12,443 nucleotides of DNA from Actinomycetota bacterium (GTDB lineage: Bacteria > Actinomycetota > Actinomycetes > S36-B12 > UBA10799): contig DMNR01000335.1 of the NCBI GenBank assembly GCA_003452655.1, positions 15,516 through 27,958 on the forward strand, written 5' to 3'. Every line of letters begins with the position of its first letter. Positions within the stretch are counted from its first letter, which is position 1. Positions 1 to 5,776 of the stretch are shown here, piece by piece. The notes under the pieces were generated by a model. That model saw nothing but the letters and a program-made list of their open reading frames with translations, was not told the DNA's origin and searched no databases. Made by a program: the position numbers and the translations under genes.

Positions 1-116
1 ACCTTGACGACGAGGTCGTCCGCGCGTGTCTCTGCGTAGATTCCTTTGGCACCGGCCCGACCGAACGGGGTGCGCGCGCCGTCAACCATGACGACGCTTC
101 TGCCGGAGAACGACAT
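1..116 (-). CDS. Thiolase (acetyl-CoA C-acyltransferase), N-terminal 38 codons, partial
   Basis: The minus strand from 116 reads MSFSGRSVVMVDGARTPFGR and on through AKGIYAETRADDLVVK before the window ends. The V-x-x-GARTPFGRxxG segment is the classic N-terminus of the thiolase family, which cleaves 3-ketoacyl-CoA with CoA in beta-oxidation or runs the reverse condensation; the catalytic Cys and the C-terminal His/Cys lie outside the window. The start is secure: AGGAGG (minus strand, 126..121) lies 4 nt before the ATG. Known family context: in actinomycetes a fadA-type thiolase followed by fadB often sits beside this RNase D/LuxR/DUF3000/hemE block, so a degradative FadA is the best guess, but 38 residues cannot separate degradative from biosynthetic thiolases. 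Confidence 0.88.
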   Translation of the reverse strand, partial: MSFSGRSVVMVDGARTPFGRAGAKGIYAETRADDLVVK

Positions 117-208
117 AGTTCCTCCTGTGTGGGTTCAAAAGTCGCGCGTGCGTTTGCCCATCCGTTGCGGCAGAGCCACACCTGCGCCCGCTAGCTGGCG
201 GTGAACTT

Positions 209-226
209 ATGTTACTCGCGGGTAAC
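209..226 (-). promoter_or_regulatory. Operator-like palindrome with overlapping -10 candidate upstream of the thiolase
   Basis: GTTACTCGCGGGTAAC (211-226) is a 16-bp dyad, perfect except for one mismatched pair (T216/G221). It sits 95 bp upstream of the thiolase ATG in a 168-bp gap. On the minus strand its left half overlaps TAACAT (214..209), which fits the actinobacterial TANNNT -10 form and would give a 5' leader of roughly 85 nt. Inference: size and symmetry suit a TetR-family repressor, a class that commonly controls fatty-acid-degradation genes in actinomycetes. No -35 is obvious and no regulator gene lies nearby. Confidence 0.4.
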
Positions 227-284
227 ACAGTCGGTGGAGTGCCCCCGGGAACCATTGGGTCGGCCGGTTCTGATGGCCCCGGCG

Positions 285-701
285 TCAGATCGCGGTGAGG
301 CGCTTGCGCGATTCCAGGACCTCGGTGCCGCACGCCATCTCGTACGCCCCTTGGGCAAGCTCGGCCGACATCGTCTTGGTGTCTCCGGGGCGCAGAACGC
401 GGATTCGAGCGATGCGTTTGCGAAATGCGCCCTCTTCTGGTGCGAAGAGACTCACCGAGATCGGGATGTCGGCCGTTGATGTTGCGGTCACAGTGATCGG
501 CCCGGCCGCGACGAGCAATGGCTGCATATCGCAGTTCTTGGGGTTGGCGAGCACCCGTACGAGTTGGGGCGCCGTCGGAGTTACTGGTGGGCTCTGGGTC
601 GGATTCGCGTCAGAGCCACCTTGGGCACCGCATCCGGCCAGCGAGATGCTCGCGGCCAATCCAGCGGCGCTGATCACGGTCAGAGTGCGCATGCGAATCA
701 T
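285..701 (-). CDS. Small lipoprotein with EfeO-like cupredoxin domain
   Basis: This is a 138-residue protein. Residues 1-24 form a lipoprotein signal peptide: basic start MIRMR, hydrophobic core, and lipobox SLAGC with lipidated Cys24. A Gly/Ser/Pro/Thr-rich linker runs to about residue 45. The rest resembles the N-terminal cupredoxin domain of EfeO, the periplasmic iron-uptake protein: a strand leading to NCDMQP (Cys57), a V-x-AGPITVTATST strand pair, the VLRPGDTKTMSAEL turn, and GAYEMACGT, matching the EfeO pattern Y-x-M-x-CG (Met122, Cys124). The C-terminal M75 metallopeptidase-like domain of full EfeO is absent. I chose the ATG at 701 because it overlaps the RNase D stop as ATGA and has GAGGA 7 nt upstream; a longer frame to 833 would have no signal peptide at its start. 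An extracytoplasmic metal-binding or redox role is inferred from the fold, not demonstrated. Confidence 0.8.
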   Translation of the reverse strand: MIRMRTLTVISAAGLAASISLAGCGAQGGSDANPTQSPPVTPTAPQLVRVLANPKNCDMQPLLVAAGPITVTATSTADIPISVSLFAPEEGAFRKRIARIRVLRPGDTKTMSAELAQGAYEMACGTEVLESRKRLTAI

Positions 702-1969
702 GAATCGTCCTCGCCGGTGAGTGCGTCGAGTAGTCCTTGGCTCGTCAGGTTGATCTGCCATTGACGCGCGCCGTGGCCGGAGAGGAATGCCGACACCGAA
801 TCGATCGAGAGTTCGGCGGGCGGTTCCCAACACAGGCGGCGGGCGACGTCTGGAGTCAACAGGTTCTCGGTTGGCATCCCCAGCTCGTCAGCCGTGTTGA
901 TCAGAAAGGCACGAGCTGCGGCCAACCGGATCGCCGCTTGCGGAGCTCGGTCGGGCCAGGATCGTGGGGGCGGGGGGCCAGTTGTCGCGGCAGCCGCATT
1001 CGGCAGTTCACCTTCGGCTGTCTGGTTGGCTGTGTCGACGGCCTGCCACCAGAAGTCAATACGGCGTTTGGTGCCTCTGCCAGAGAATGCGGGAAGGGCG
1101 CCCAGCTGTGCCCGTGTCGTTGGACGCGCCACGGCCGCAGCGGCGATTGCGGCATCCGGCAGAACCCTTCCCGGCGCGATGTCTCGCTGTTGCGCCATGG
1201 CATCGCGGGCCTGCCAAAGCTGTCGAGCGATCTCAAGCCCCCGCGCAGTTCGGACTTTGTGGATACCGGAGGTGCGGCGCCAGGGGTCCACGCGCGGAGC
1301 TCGCGCCGGAGCGGTGCGGAGGAACTCAAACTCCTCAACGGCCCACGGCATCCGTCCGGTGGATTCCAGATCCTCGGCCAGGATTGAACGCAGCTCGATG
1401 AGAAGCTCGACGTCGAGGGTCGCGTACCGCAGCCAGGCTTCGGGCAATGGGCGGGTGGACCAGTCGGCCGCGGAATGTTCCTTCGCCAGTGACACTCCCA
1501 GCTCGGATTCGGCGAGGGCGGCGAGCCCAACCTTCGGTCGGCCAAGGATCCGCGCGGCCATCTCAGTGTCGAAAAGCCGGGAGGGCAGCATCTGCAGTTC
1601 CGCCAGGCACGGTAGGTCCTGAGAGGCCGCGTGCAGGATCCACTCCTCGTCGGCGATGACCTCTGCCAGAGGCGCCAGATCAGTGAAACCGATGGGGTCG
1701 ATCAGGTGGGAGCCACTGCCAGTGCGGCGAAGTTGGACGAGATACGCGCTGTGGCTGTACCGGTACCCACCGGCACGTTCGGCGTCGATGGCGATAGGCC
1801 CGGTTCCCTGCGTCAATGCCGCAATGACTTCTGCCAGGCCAGTTGTATCCGTCACTACCGACGGGACACCCTCTGCCGGGTGGGTGAGCGCGGTGAGTTC
1901 GGGAGTTGGGATCGCTTCGGGAGTCGAGGTCTGCGCGTCATTGGACGTCGGTTCCTCGCGGTCTGTCAC
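698..1969 (-). CDS. rnd: RNase D-type 3'-5' exonuclease with HRDC domain
   Basis: This 423-residue protein is a DEDDy-family exoribonuclease of the RNase D type, expected to trim 3' ends of structured RNAs in the cytoplasm. Motif Exo I is IAIDAERA (Asp62, Glu64), Exo II is HAASQDLPCL (Asp118), and Exo III is RYATLDVELL (Tyr182, Asp186), so all catalytic residues are present. A HRDC nucleic-acid-binding domain follows at about 240-315 (ARQLWQARDAMAQQRDIAPG and GRGTKRRIDFWWQA). The first 35 residues are a low-complexity Thr/Pro/Glu-rich extension. The start is GTG at 1969; no Shine-Dalgarno is visible, but TACGGT lies exactly 7 nt upstream, which fits leaderless translation. The stop overlaps the lipoprotein ATG by 4 nt, so the two are probably translationally coupled. 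From memory, actinomycetes carry this gene next to LuxR/DUF3000/hemE. Confidence 0.93.
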   Translation of the reverse strand: MTDREEPTSNDAQTSTPEAIPTPELTALTHPAEGVPSVVTDTTGLAEVIAALTQGTGPIAIDAERAGGYRYSHSAYLVQLRRTGSGSHLIDPIGFTDLAPLAEVIADEEWILHAASQDLPCLAELQMLPSRLFDTEMAARILGRPKVGLAALAESELGVSLAKEHSAADWSTRPLPEAWLRYATLDVELLIELRSILAEDLESTGRMPWAVEEFEFLRTAPARAPRVDPWRRTSGIHKVRTARGLEIARQLWQARDAMAQQRDIAPGRVLPDAAIAAAAVARPTTRAQLGALPAFSGRGTKRRIDFWWQAVDTANQTAEGELPNAAAATTGPPPPRSWPDRAPQAAIRLAAARAFLINTADELGMPTENLLTPDVARRLCWEPPAELSIDSVSAFLSGHGARQWQINLTSQGLLDALTGEDDS

Positions 1970-1982
1970 GGCGCTAACCGTA
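1970..1982 (-). promoter_or_regulatory. Candidate leaderless -10 element for the RNase D gene
   Basis: On the minus strand TACGGT (1982..1977) is followed by TAGCGCC and then the GTG start at 1969. The spacing of 7 nt puts the expected transcription start on the G of the start codon, and no Shine-Dalgarno is present. The TANNNT form is the usual actinobacterial -10. No convincing -35 is seen. The same TAC-S-GT-N6/7-start layout occurs at 7496-7513. Confidence 0.4.
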
Positions 1983-2039
1983 TAGGGCGACGGGCGCGCG
2001 CAGGGTCACCTTGCGACTGTGCGTCGAGGAAAGATTGAG

Positions 2040-2672
2040 CTAGCGGACGAGGCCGGAACGCATGGCGAGCGCGACCATTTCCGCGCGGTCCCCAGTTCCC
2101 AACTTGCGAGCAATGCGTGCCAGGTGGCTTTTGACTGTCAGAGCCGACAGTCCCAACTCGTCGCCGATGCCCTTGTTGGAGCGTCCTTCAGCGACCGCCT
2201 GCAGAACCTCGACTTCACGTGTGGAGAGTTCATCAGGAGTTGAACGTCCGCGGCCGCGCTGCATGGGGATGACGTTGCGCGGTGCCGAATGTGAGCCGAT
2301 GCGTGGTGACACGACGTAGCCGCGAACACCGGCTCCGAGTGCCGCCTTGACTGCGTAGGCATCGTCGCGCCCGGTAAGGATCACAACTCGACGCCATTGC
2401 ATCGCGCGCAATTCTGCGATCATCGGAAGGATCGGGCCCTCACCGGTGGTTCCGTCGACGATGCACAGGTCGTGAGGTCCGTCTACGTTCGCCTTCGAGA
2501 TAGCGTCGTCACGGTTGTCTGCCTCGACGACGTTGCGGGCGCCGTACTGGCGCAGGCGATGTGCGAGAGCGCCGCGGCGAGCTGAGTCCGACGAAACGAT
2601 CAACGCGGCGAACCGAGTCCGAGCCGCAGCAATCGGGGTCGTCGCATTTGTTCGGTCAACCAAAGCCACCAC
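2040..2672 (-). CDS. Orphan LuxR-family response regulator, atypical receiver
   Basis: This is a 210-residue DNA-binding regulator. The C-terminal part (about 148-207) is a LuxR/NarL-type helix-turn-helix beginning ELSTREVEVLQAVAEGRSNK and continuing through GLSALTVKSHLARIARKLGT. The N-terminal part folds like a receiver: LCIVDG supplies the aspartate at the usual phosphorylation position (Asp73), and GAGVRGYVV marks the last strand. The receiver is degenerate: the acidic pair after beta-1 is reduced to SSD, and the conserved lysine of the last loop is not apparent. No histidine kinase is adjacent, and the conserved neighbourhood also argues for an orphan regulator. I chose GTG 2672 because GAGGAGG lies 5 nt upstream; an adjacent GTG at 2669 is equally possible, while the longer GTG start at 2711 has no ribosome binding site. 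Target genes cannot be read from the sequence. Confidence 0.88.
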   Translation of the reverse strand: MVALVDRTNATTPIAAARTRFAALIVSSDSARRGALAHRLRQYGARNVVEADNRDDAISKANVDGPHDLCIVDGTTGEGPILPMIAELRAMQWRRVVILTGRDDAYAVKAALGAGVRGYVVSPRIGSHSAPRNVIPMQRGRGRSTPDELSTREVEVLQAVAEGRSNKGIGDELGLSALTVKSHLARIARKLGTGDRAEMVALAMRSGLVR

Positions 2673-2932
2673 AGTTGCCTCCTCGCGTGTGCGCGCCTCA
2701 TACAAAGGCACGCAGGCACGGACCTTTCGTCAGTACCAAGGAGAGACATCGGCAGGATCGGGGACGTTCTTAATGGCCGCCCGGTACAGATCCCGGTAGC
2801 CGGGTGGTCGCATTGGCATCAACCGAACGGCTAGGTGGGGCGTCACCAGAAGCGACAAATCCCGCAGATGTCACTCGAACGGGTGATAGATCCGAAGGTT
2901 TGTCATTTCTTTGGCTCGATCGAGGGCTGCGT
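2673..2932 (-). other. Gap between DUF3000 and the LuxR regulator
   Basis: About 260 bp separate the DUF3000 stop from the regulator start. I see no supported gene. A perfect 5-bp dyad with a 3-nt loop (CCCGG TAG CCGGG, 2792-2804) has no T-tract and is too small to call a terminator. No -35/-10 pair is convincing, although a promoter for the regulator presumably lies here. Confidence 0.35.
2678..2684 (-). promoter_or_regulatory. Ribosome binding site that fixes the LuxR regulator start
   Basis: GAGGAGG on the minus strand (2684..2678) lies 5 nt before GTG 2672 and 8 nt before GTG 2669. It is inside the longer reading frame that starts at 2711, which indicates that the 13 extra residues are not translated. 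Confidence 0.7.
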
Positions 2933-3508
2933 TCAGCGGTGGCGGATCAGATTCGTGACGCCTTCTGAGTTCGGTGTCAGGCCGCACGCGGACGCGGTTA
3001 GCAGTGCCCACGCTCGGGCATGGGGAATCAACGTGGAGGGATCGGCTGGGGTCCACGAGGCGCGGACCTGGAGTCGGCCTTCCGGCTCACGCGATTCCAT
3101 AACCCCAAAGGAACGGGAGAAAACCTGGGTGACGGTGCCACCAAGTGCGTCAGCTTCTGCATTGGATTCAGTTAATGCCTCGTTCAGCCACGCCCAGCCG
3201 ACTTCGGGTAGTACCGGATCGGCAGCGACCTCAAGATCAACATCGGCGTCGATGTACGCGATCACCCGAGTAGTGCCTTCCCAGGTGGGTTGGCCTGCCG
3301 GATCGTGCAGGACCACCAGTCGTCCTGAACCGACTAAGTCCTCACCGATTTCGACGTCGACGGTCTGGGCATAACCAAACGGAGCCAGTCGGGCAGGTGC
3401 GGGGGCCTCCCGCACTGTGAACTCGGCGCGGTACTGCAACCGTCGCAGTGACTCCAGGCCAGCAGCGAACGCTGGCGGAGGGGGTGGCTTTGCGTCGGCG
3501 GGGGGCAC
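2933..3508 (-). CDS. DUF3000 family protein
   Basis: This 191-residue soluble protein has no signal peptide or membrane segment. It matches the actinobacterial DUF3000 family as I know it: an early FAAGLESLRRLQ-type helix, then RLAPFGYA, then GRLVVLHDPAGQPTWEGTTR, then the LPEVGWAWLNEAL helix, then GTVTQVFSRSFG and RASWTP, with the usual family length. No function is established for the family, and no catalytic motif is visible. Its constant place between an orphan LuxR regulator and divergent hemE is the only functional hint. The start is GTG 3508. Upstream, TAGGGTGGGCAT can be read either as a Shine-Dalgarno-like AGGGTGG or as a leaderless TAGGGT-N6-GTG element. Confidence 0.9.
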   Translation of the reverse strand: MPPADAKPPPPPAFAAGLESLRRLQYRAEFTVREAPAPARLAPFGYAQTVDVEIGEDLVGSGRLVVLHDPAGQPTWEGTTRVIAYIDADVDLEVAADPVLPEVGWAWLNEALTESNAEADALGGTVTQVFSRSFGVMESREPEGRLQVRASWTPADPSTLIPHARAWALLTASACGLTPNSEGVTNLIRHR

Positions 3509-3598
3509 ATGCCCACCCTAGATCCACACGGAGTCAGCTGCGAGGTATTAGCCGGTGTGGTGTTCGACTCTGCAAAGTGCGTCTGGGACGATCACCGA
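3509..3598. promoter_or_regulatory. Divergent promoter region between DUF3000 and hemE
   Basis: These 90 bp must hold the start signals of both divergent genes. For DUF3000 the candidates are TAGGGT (minus, 3520..3515), 6 nt before its GTG, and TAATAC (minus, near 3550..3545). For hemE, TTCGAC (3563-3568) is followed 18 bp later by GACGAT (3587-3592), 6 nt before GTG 3599. None is close to consensus, so the assignment is tentative. Confidence 0.3.
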
Positions 3599-4708
3599 GT
3601 GGCACCTGAGAGCTCAAGCATCACGTCCGGGGAGCACCTGCGCCCGTCGTTACCTGAAGACCACCCATTAAATGACGGGCGCACTTCCAATTCTGCGCTG
3701 ATCCGGGCGGCTGAAGGTCGCTCTGTCCCGCACACCCCGGTTTGGTTCATGCGGCAAGCTGGTCGCTCGCTTCCTGAGTATCGGGCCCTTCGCGAGGGCC
3801 ACTCGATGTTGGATACGTGCTTCAACACCGACCTCACCGTGGAGATCACGATGCAGCCAGTCCGCCGTCACGGCGTCGATGCTGCAATCTTCTTCTCCGA
3901 CATTGTGGTGCCCATCAAAGCGATCGGCATCGATGTGGAGATTGCCCCAGGGGTTGGTCCCGTTATCGCCGAGCCATTCCGCACGTCAGCCGACGTTGAT
4001 CGATTGCGCGATCTGGAGCCCGGCGACGTTGGCAGCATCATGGCCGCGGTCAGTGCCCTTACCGGTGAACTTGGCACGACGCCGTTGATTGGATTCGCCG
4101 GTGCCCCCTTCACTGTCGCCTCGTACCTCGTGGAGGGCCGACCGAGCCGCGATCACGTCCACACCAAAGCATTGATGTTGTCCGATCCCGTGACGTGGAA
4201 TCGCCTGCTCGACCGGATAGCCACGATCTGTGGCACGTTCCTGCAGTTCCAACTGGAGGCCGGAGCATCGGCTATCCAACTGTTCGATTCGTGGGCCGGA
4301 GCGCTGAGTGCTCGCGATTACGAACGAGCAGTGCTGCCGCATTCGCGCAAGGTACTTGACATGGTCACCAAATACGAGACACCGCGAATTCACTTCGGCG
4401 TAGGAACGTCTGAGCTCTTGCCGCTCATGCAGAGCGCCGGCGCGAACGTCATGGGAGTTGACTTTCGCCTGCCGTTGAACGAAGCGATTAAGCGCCTTAA
4501 CCATCCGTCTGCGCTGCAAGGGAACCTTGATCCCGCGGTGTTGTTTGCTGATCGTTCGTCGGTCGCAACGAGCGTGCTGCGGGTTCTTGGGGAAGCACAG
4601 GGCCTGCCCGGGCACATCTTCAATCTTGGGCACGGCGTCCCCCCGGACACGGACCCAGATGTGTTGACCCGGGTCGTAGACCTCGTTCACAGCGAAACTG
4701 TTCGCTAA
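3599..4708 (+). CDS. hemE: Uroporphyrinogen decarboxylase
   Basis: HemE removes the four acetate carboxyls of uroporphyrinogen III to give coproporphyrinogen III in cytoplasmic heme synthesis. Signature elements are clear: PHTPVWFMRQAGRSLPEYRA with the substrate-binding arginines (Arg52, Arg56 from this start), AAIFFSDIVVPIKAIGIDVE with the catalytic Asp101, LIGFAGAPFTVASYLVEG, QLFDSWAGALSARDY, LQGNLDPAVLF and GHIFNLGHGV with the conserved His. The length of 369 residues is slightly above the usual 340-355 because of a variable N-terminus. The start is uncertain: in-frame candidates are ATG 3509, GTG 3557, GTG 3560 and GTG 3599. I prefer 3599 because it gives an extension of about 47 residues before PHTPVWF, close to what I recall for Streptomyces HemE, and avoids abutting the divergent DUF3000 start. 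Confidence 0.96.
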   Translation: MAPESSSITSGEHLRPSLPEDHPLNDGRTSNSALIRAAEGRSVPHTPVWFMRQAGRSLPEYRALREGHSMLDTCFNTDLTVEITMQPVRRHGVDAAIFFSDIVVPIKAIGIDVEIAPGVGPVIAEPFRTSADVDRLRDLEPGDVGSIMAAVSALTGELGTTPLIGFAGAPFTVASYLVEGRPSRDHVHTKALMLSDPVTWNRLLDRIATICGTFLQFQLEAGASAIQLFDSWAGALSARDYERAVLPHSRKVLDMVTKYETPRIHFGVGTSELLPLMQSAGANVMGVDFRLPLNEAIKRLNHPSALQGNLDPAVLFADRSSVATSVLRVLGEAQGLPGHIFNLGHGVPPDTDPDVLTRVVDLVHSETVR

Positions 4709-4735
4709 CCCACGGACTACGAGGGGAACTTCGAG

Positions 4736-5767
4736 GTGCCAACGCCTGTCCACTTGTGCGACCGATTCCCCCAGGTCCCGGCGGCAGATCTGCTTGCGGG
4801 ATTTGCCACACCACCACATTTCTCGCACGTCCGCTTCACTACCTACGTCCCTGATCCGGGTGCTCCGAGCCAGGCTGCTGCACTGGCATCTCTTGAGGCA
4901 TTCGCGACCTCGGTCAACGCCGGATCGCACGGTGCCAACAAGCGGTTTCGATTTGGATCCCGGCGCCGCCCGAACGATGAGGGGAAGGTGGGGGTTTACC
5001 TGGATGGTGGCTACGGGGTCGGGAAGACTCACCTGCTGGCCTCACTGTGGTTCGCTACGCAGCCAGCCGGGCAGCGCGCCTACGGCACGTTCGTCGAATA
5101 CACCAACCTAGTCGGGGCGCTGGGTTTCGAGCAGACGGTTGAGGCATTAAGTCCCTACGCGCTGGTTTGCATCGATGAATTCGAGTTGGACGACCCTGGG
5201 GACACGGTGCTGATGTCCACTCTTCTCGGCAGGTTGGCCGTCAATGGGGTGCGGCTGGCCGCAACGTCGAACACGTTGCCCGACAAATTAGGGGAGGGTC
5301 GATTTGCCGCAGACGACTTCCTCAGAGAGATCCAAGGGCTCGCAGCGAGATTCGAAGTCCTGCGCATCGACGGTGATGACTACCGGCACCGAGGGCTGCC
5401 GACCGCACCGCCCCCACTTTCCACCGATGCAGTCATCAGTATTGCTCAGGACACGCCAAGTGCATCGCTTGATGCCTTCTCGGACCTGCTGACGCACCTC
5501 GGCGAGGTCCACCCCTCGAGGTATGGCGCGATGCTCGAGGGGCTATCGGCAGTTTGCCTGACCGACGTGTCAGTGCTCACCGATCAAGCCGACGCGCTGC
5601 GACTTGTTGTGCTCGTCGACCGGATGTACGACCGCGACATCACGCTCTATTCCAGCGGCGCGCCCGTCGATTCGCTCTTTGCTCCCGACATGTTGTCCGG
5701 CGGCTATCGCAAGAAGTACCGGCGCGCGATCTCGCGTCTGGCCGCCCTGGCAGCCGACACCCAGTAG
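4736..5767 (+). CDS. zapE: ZapE / AFG1-like ATPase
   Basis: This 343-residue P-loop ATPase is of the AFG1/LACE1/ZapE family. Walker A is GGYGVGKT (91-98), Walker B is ALVCIDEFELDD (142-153), sensor I is ATSN (176-179), followed by the family elements LPDKLGEGRFAADDFLREIQ and DDYRHRG (about 214-220). In E. coli ZapE associates with the divisome; the mitochondrial homologue AFG1 supports turnover of cytochrome oxidase subunits. Which role applies here cannot be read off. The start is GTG 4736, with GAGGGG about 9 nt upstream and 27 nt after the hemE stop, so the two genes probably form one transcript. Its 3' end is convergent with the AidB-like gene, with only 9 bp between the stop codons. Confidence 0.92.
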   Translation: MPTPVHLCDRFPQVPAADLLAGFATPPHFSHVRFTTYVPDPGAPSQAAALASLEAFATSVNAGSHGANKRFRFGSRRRPNDEGKVGVYLDGGYGVGKTHLLASLWFATQPAGQRAYGTFVEYTNLVGALGFEQTVEALSPYALVCIDEFELDDPGDTVLMSTLLGRLAVNGVRLAATSNTLPDKLGEGRFAADDFLREIQGLAARFEVLRIDGDDYRHRGLPTAPPPLSTDAVISIAQDTPSASLDAFSDLLTHLGEVHPSRYGAMLEGLSAVCLTDVSVLTDQADALRLVVLVDRMYDRDITLYSSGAPVDSLFAPDMLSGGYRKKYRRAISRLAALAADTQ

Positions 5768-5776
5768 GTGAGCTGC

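Noticed and set aside
702..833. N-terminal extension of the lipoprotein frame to 833
   Set aside because: The extension lies inside RNase D, is Arg-rich, and would bury the signal peptide at residue 45; the ATGA overlap at 698-701 gives a better start.
2673..2711. Longer GTG start (2711) for the LuxR regulator
   Set aside because: No ribosome binding site precedes it, whereas GAGGAGG lies directly before the internal GTG pair at 2672/2669.
2792..2804. CCCGG-TAG-CCGGG hairpin as a terminator after DUF3000
   Set aside because: The stem has only 5 bp with a 3-nt loop, lies about 130 nt past the stop, and no T-run follows on either strand.
3986..5032. Long minus-strand open frame (348 codons) opposite hemE and zapE
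   Set aside because: It is antisense to two well-supported genes, has no recognisable motif, is rich in Arg/Gln/Cys as expected of a shadow frame, and crosses the gap between the genes.
5768..5776. Bidirectional terminator between zapE and the AidB-like gene
   Set aside because: The gap is 9 bp and no strong dyad spans the two stop codons.
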